Shown one piece after another: positions 60,050-64,000 of a DNA stretch of 64,000 bases (position 1 is the stretch's first letter; the number at the start of each line of letters is the position of its first letter). Origin of the DNA: Climacium dendroides (taxonomy: Eukaryota; Streptophyta; Bryopsida; Hypnales; Climaciaceae). Where the stretch lies: the NCBI GenBank assembly GCA_950106755.1, contig OX467083.1, positions 27,957,029 through 28,021,028 of the forward strand. Direction: 5' to 3'. The notes beneath the pieces are model-generated. The model had not been told where the DNA came from, searched no databases, and saw nothing but the letters and a program-made list of their open reading frames with translations. The position numbers and the translations under genes were made by a program.

Positions 60050-60400
60050 ATTACGGAGTACTTTTTTTTGTCCAACTTGCCTTAGAAGAATGAATCCAAA
60101 GAGTAACTACGATTTTGGACATTTTTTCATAATGATCTGACCTTAAGAAGTGCAGCTGCCTGGTTTTTCAGGGATAAAAAAAGGTTTTTGTTACTTCAAA
60201 TGCTAATATCTTGCAATCTATATGGTGAAAATTTCTGAAAATTTTTCTACATATTCTCGAACCAAAATAATATAAGATCCTACGGTTAGATGTATCAAAA
60301 ATGGGTTTTTTTTTAAAATTTGGTACTTGTACTAGAGATGGCAGTTTTGGAGCATTTTTGGTGAAAACATAGTCAAAATCCTTTAAGGGGTAAACCTCGA
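60050..60400 (+). repeat. Dispersed repeat, partial copy
   Basis: AACTTGCCTTAGAAGAATGAA, TTTTGGACATTTTTTCAT, ACTTCAAATGCTAATATCTTG, ATAAGATCCTACGGTTA and CTTTAAGGGGTAAA match the right half of 20990-22000. It starts within 100 bp of the PAP2 stop codon, so it may lie in the 3' UTR. Confidence 0.7.
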
Positions 60401-63400
60401 AGGACAATGCCCCCATAACCAAGGTAGGCAACAAAATGCTTGATGCTTGGATTATTGGACCAAGAGGTGCATTCTTTGTTTCTACAATGAACAATCAAGT
60501 GATCCATCCACCACTTTTTGGCTGGCATCTATGCTGTGAGTTAGGATTGTTCTTGAGTAAATGACTCCTGAAATTGTTGATTTGGAAATTAGGAATTTTG
60601 AAAATCTATAAGAATTTTTTTGCCAAAACCTTGCTTGGTGTTGGTGTTGGCTACTTTCGAATTAAAAAAAGAAAGTAAGGAGGGATGAAAATTAATAAAA
60701 ATATTTCTAAGAAATATAAGGCTTGCCAAATTTTAAATGACATTTACTATTTTCATATCATATTATGAATGAAAGTGTGTAAGTGATGAATGGATGCACA
60801 AGGATGAACAATTTTCTTTTATTTCCATTTGTTGTGTGTTGCACTACCAACAAGGAAATAAAATGTGTGGGCCTTGAAGAATCTCCTTCAAAAACAATAT
60901 TATTTGTTTACATTAAAGAACTTGTTTTTACATGTAGCTGAGGATTATTCTTAAGAATTGAGTATTAATGTTTATAAAGCCTAAGGGAATTACTAATATA
61001 TATATCTATTGTAACCACATGCATTAAGAAGGTATTTAAATGGGGTCTACTACATACACTTGAAGTATATCCTAGCTATATTCTAGGCATGTTCTAATTA
61101 GATTTTCAAATTATTCCTTTAAAGACCACACATCTTGTTCTTTTTATGATTCCTAAAGACACCCTCCTACCATTGCTATTAATTTTATGTACTGTGCAAA
61201 TTAAGGATATGTTCAAGGCACTCTTGTTAAAAAGTTATTTTAAGTGGATTTTTTCATTTCGATCCATAAAGTTCTAAAAATTCCCTGAAAGGACATTTGA
61301 AAGTTGAATGAGATATCTATGGTTTCAATCTTTGGCATGACTTTCTTTTCTAAAGATAGAATAACAAATTATCATTTGATGTAAAAAAAATTTGAAATTA
61401 TATTGGTGCCTAAAAATAAAAGCTATGCCATCCAATCTACAAATGATTGAGCCTAGGCAACAATAAAAATACAAAAGAACTTAAAATGAAAATTTTCAAA
61501 ATTCTTTCTTCCAAATTATATTTTTATTTATATAATATAATAAAAAGATTTGATTCTTTTGATTTAGATTAGTGATAAGAAAGTCTTCAATTCTTCCTTA
61601 TACCTCATCTTTAATGAATTTTTCCAATAATATTCTAATATTATAAATCTATTTAGAAATTTATCTAAATTTTAGTTGATAAAAGGATATTTGCTTGTCT
61701 CAATAAAAAATTATAGCACAATTCTCAATTCAAGAATCTCAAACATCTTTTATTCAATGCTCATTACTAATTAAAGCTCATCATTCAAATTGTCAATTTC
61801 TGTCATTTAAAAAATAAATATAAACAAATTTGCAATCAACATCTCAAAATATCATATTTTCAAAAATAAAATTATATTTTCACTTCACATCTCTTCTTTA
61901 GATTTTTGGGTTGATAATACACTTTTAGAGATGAAAACTTTCAAAAAACTTCAATACTTGTTATCATAGAATAATTAGACTTTTTTAAATTGAAATTTTT
62001 TCAACAATTTACTATCCAAATTCTTTCATTGCAATCCTAATTCCTATCCTATCATGGCCTATTCTACCCTATCATATCCCATCCTATTCTATCTTATCCT
62101 ATTATATTTTCTCATTAGTCCAAACATAGGGTCTTGTTGGTAGGGTTTTTTTCTAACTATTTAAGTACAAGCAAGCTACTTCACATCCTTAGTCATCTCT
62201 TTGCTCTTCATTCCTAAGCTTTGTATTTTGCTATTTTATTGAATACTAGTGATTGCAAGGTTAGCTCTTTCTCTATCTCTCTATCTACCTTACAATTGAT
62301 GAGCCTCCTTGTTCATTTTGATTGTCTTTTCATGAGATTGTCTTCATTTTCATTAGATTATATGGAACTTTTATGCTATACCTTGTTCATTTGCTATCTT
62401 CATGGATTATTCTTTATGTTGCATGCACCTTGAAAAATGGCATTCTTATGGATTGTATTTAATAGTATTGAACCTCGTAAGCAATCCTCAATGCTTTTTG
62501 TTGCATGTTAGCACTGTGCTTTGGATTGATTTTTTGTATATGTGAAAAACTTCATGGATCATGTATTTGTTGCACCTTAGAAGGATGTCTTAGGATTGTC
62601 TTTTTGTTATATTACACCTTAACAACACACCAAATGATCAAATGTATAATTTTGTTATGCCCTTTCAATGCACTTTATAGATTACACAAAGCTTGTGAAG
62701 TTGAAGTTGGACTAACTAATTTTATATACTTGTTGCAAGTGCAAATACAAATCATCATCGTGTTTAAGATGAGGGGTCTCTTGGTGGCCCTAATCTTTGT
62801 GGTGCTTGCTTTTACCACTCTTGGAAAAGGATGTTTAATTCCAACTCTAGGTTAGAACTTGTGATCTCCACAATTCCATTCCGGCATGCCTAGTTCCGAC
62901 TCTGAGTTGGGACTTGCCCAACCCAAGGTCAAATTGGGATCTCTACAACCCCATTCTAGCACACATAGTTCCGATTCCATGCTAGGACTTACGCAACCTT
63001 GGGCCAAATTCATTTTGACATGCCTAGTTTTGACTCCATATTGGGACTTGTCCAATCCAAGTCTGGATTGTTATTTTTTTGAAGTGTTCAAACAATGTCC
63101 ATGTTGACAATCTTTTGTGTCAATTGTTAATACCCCTCATGGATTGTTATATGATGGTCAATGTTAAACTTGTAAATTCTACATGGAATAATAGTGTATT
63201 GGGATTTACAAAACACCAAGAGAAACTATTTATAGATTCTTGATAGTTGCTCATTAGTCATAATATACTAATCAAAATGCCATATACAAAGGTTTGTGCA
63301 TGGAAAACTACTAGGTTTTCTTTGAAAATAAATAAAGTTTGAGTCTTCATCATCAACATGTGTTTCTAAAATCTTTGTACAATAGCTCAAATCCTTTCAT

Positions 63401-64000
63401 TTACTACATTTCTATTTTGTATCATTTTGTGATAATGTCATCTTTGGCTTTATAAGTTGAAAAGCTTAGAAGTTTAAAGAATGTTCTATTCCAATAGTTT
63501 AAGCGACTAAGACCTTTGAAAGTCCCTTGTAGACCTTTCAATATTAGAAAATACTTGTCAAATTAGTAAGTACAATTCAAAAGAATGTTTTTTTCTCTTG
63601 AAATTGTTTTTAAAAATGTGCACTTAATTTTTTTAATCCTTGTGTGACTATTATTAAATATGTTTTTTTCCATCATTGATGGTGTGTTGTAATGAAAATT
63701 ACAAAGATATAATCAATTGATCATCTTATAGTCAAAAGTTATTTATTTTATTTATTTTGGATAGTAGATGAAGTAGACTTTATCAAATGATGAAATTATT
63801 AAATTTTGAAGGCATATATAAAACATATAAAATGTGGATGACAAGGATTTTTTTTCATTCCAAAATGTATACATTTATCTTAAAAAACATTTTCACCCCA
63901 AATGTTTGTAGCAATTTGTGACTTTGTCTACATAATATAAGAAATGTTGTCTAATATTCTTTTGAAATTTTTCTAGTTGCACTATTTGTTCAAATTTGCA
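60401..64000. other. AT-rich DNA without genes
   Basis: Only small repeats are seen: a degenerate CCTATCCTATC-type run at 62036-62110 and the tandem repeat at 62836. ORFs near 62221-62855 are AT-driven and unrecognised. Confidence 0.45.
62836..63060. repeat. About 75-bp tandem repeat, three to four units
   Basis: TAGTTCCGACTC or a variant recurs at about 62836, 62891, 62966 and 63025. Each is followed by GGGACTTG or AGGACTT, a CCAACCCA-like word and a Thr/Asn-codon-rich CTCTACAACCCCATTCTAG. Confidence 0.7.

Noticed and set aside
60168..60494. 108-codon minus-strand ORF
   Set aside because: It lies mostly in the dispersed-repeat copy, and other copies do not keep the frame.
62221..62855. Two plus-strand ORFs rich in Leu, Phe and Cys
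   Set aside because: They look like membrane segments only because T-rich DNA encodes hydrophobic residues; no ATG context or splice support.
1..64000. Prokaryotic systems such as CRISPR arrays, operons or phage genes
   Set aside because: No regularly spaced repeats, Shine-Dalgarno-led gene strings or phage-type proteins were seen; introns and MITEs show a plant nuclear genome.

Overview
The window is nuclear DNA of a plant. It shows spliceosomal introns with GT..AG borders, plant-type TATA promoters, many miniature inverted-repeat transposons and a low gene density in very AT-rich DNA. The lineage cannot be fixed from sequence alone; a bryophyte or lycophyte is a guess. I saw no tRNA, rRNA, CRISPR or prokaryotic operon.

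Left part (1-14.6 kb): two multi-exon genes point away from each other. On the minus strand (5574 to beyond position 1) I reconstruct eight exons in consistent phase. They encode a protein with a DGNHR motif like ParB/sulfiredoxin-fold proteins. On the plus strand (9748-13799) lies a two-exon gene with the layout of a Mutator-like transposase: zinc-cluster-like Cys-rich region, RNase H-like region and SWIM zinc finger. Each frame is interrupted once by TAG. Both genes carry the same roughly 80-bp palindrome in an intron (five copies in one, one copy in the other; centre TGTCGG-NN-CCGACA). A small gene for a possible tail-anchored protein (7.7-7.9 kb) lies between them. About 100-bp tandem repeats follow the transposase-like gene.

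Middle part (14.6-53 kb): mostly gene-poor repeat DNA. It holds a near-perfect 193-bp palindrome with CACTA ends (19.4 kb), three families of short elements with matching ends (26.5/47.3, 29.0/52.5 and 36.3/51.1 kb), larger inverted-repeat elements (29.6, 35.7 and 38.2 kb), and several copies of a dispersed repeat of about 1 kb. A more GC-rich island at 23.4-26.2 kb has a TATA box and an intron but no convincing protein. A complete but decayed 2.7-kb DNA transposon (43.6-46.3 kb) has CACTACA ends, yet its transposase is of the DDE_1/pogo-like kind, with stops and a lost third catalytic Asp.

Right part (53-60 kb): a head-to-head pair of paralogous PAP2 phosphatases, 54506-56012 (minus) and 58504-59962 (plus). 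Both keep every catalytic motif of the superfamily. They differ in intron position and in their N-terminal tails. The last 4 kb holds only repeats and AT-rich DNA.

Exon joins, similarities between repeats and catalytic assignments come from reading the sequence by eye. No alignment or database search was run.
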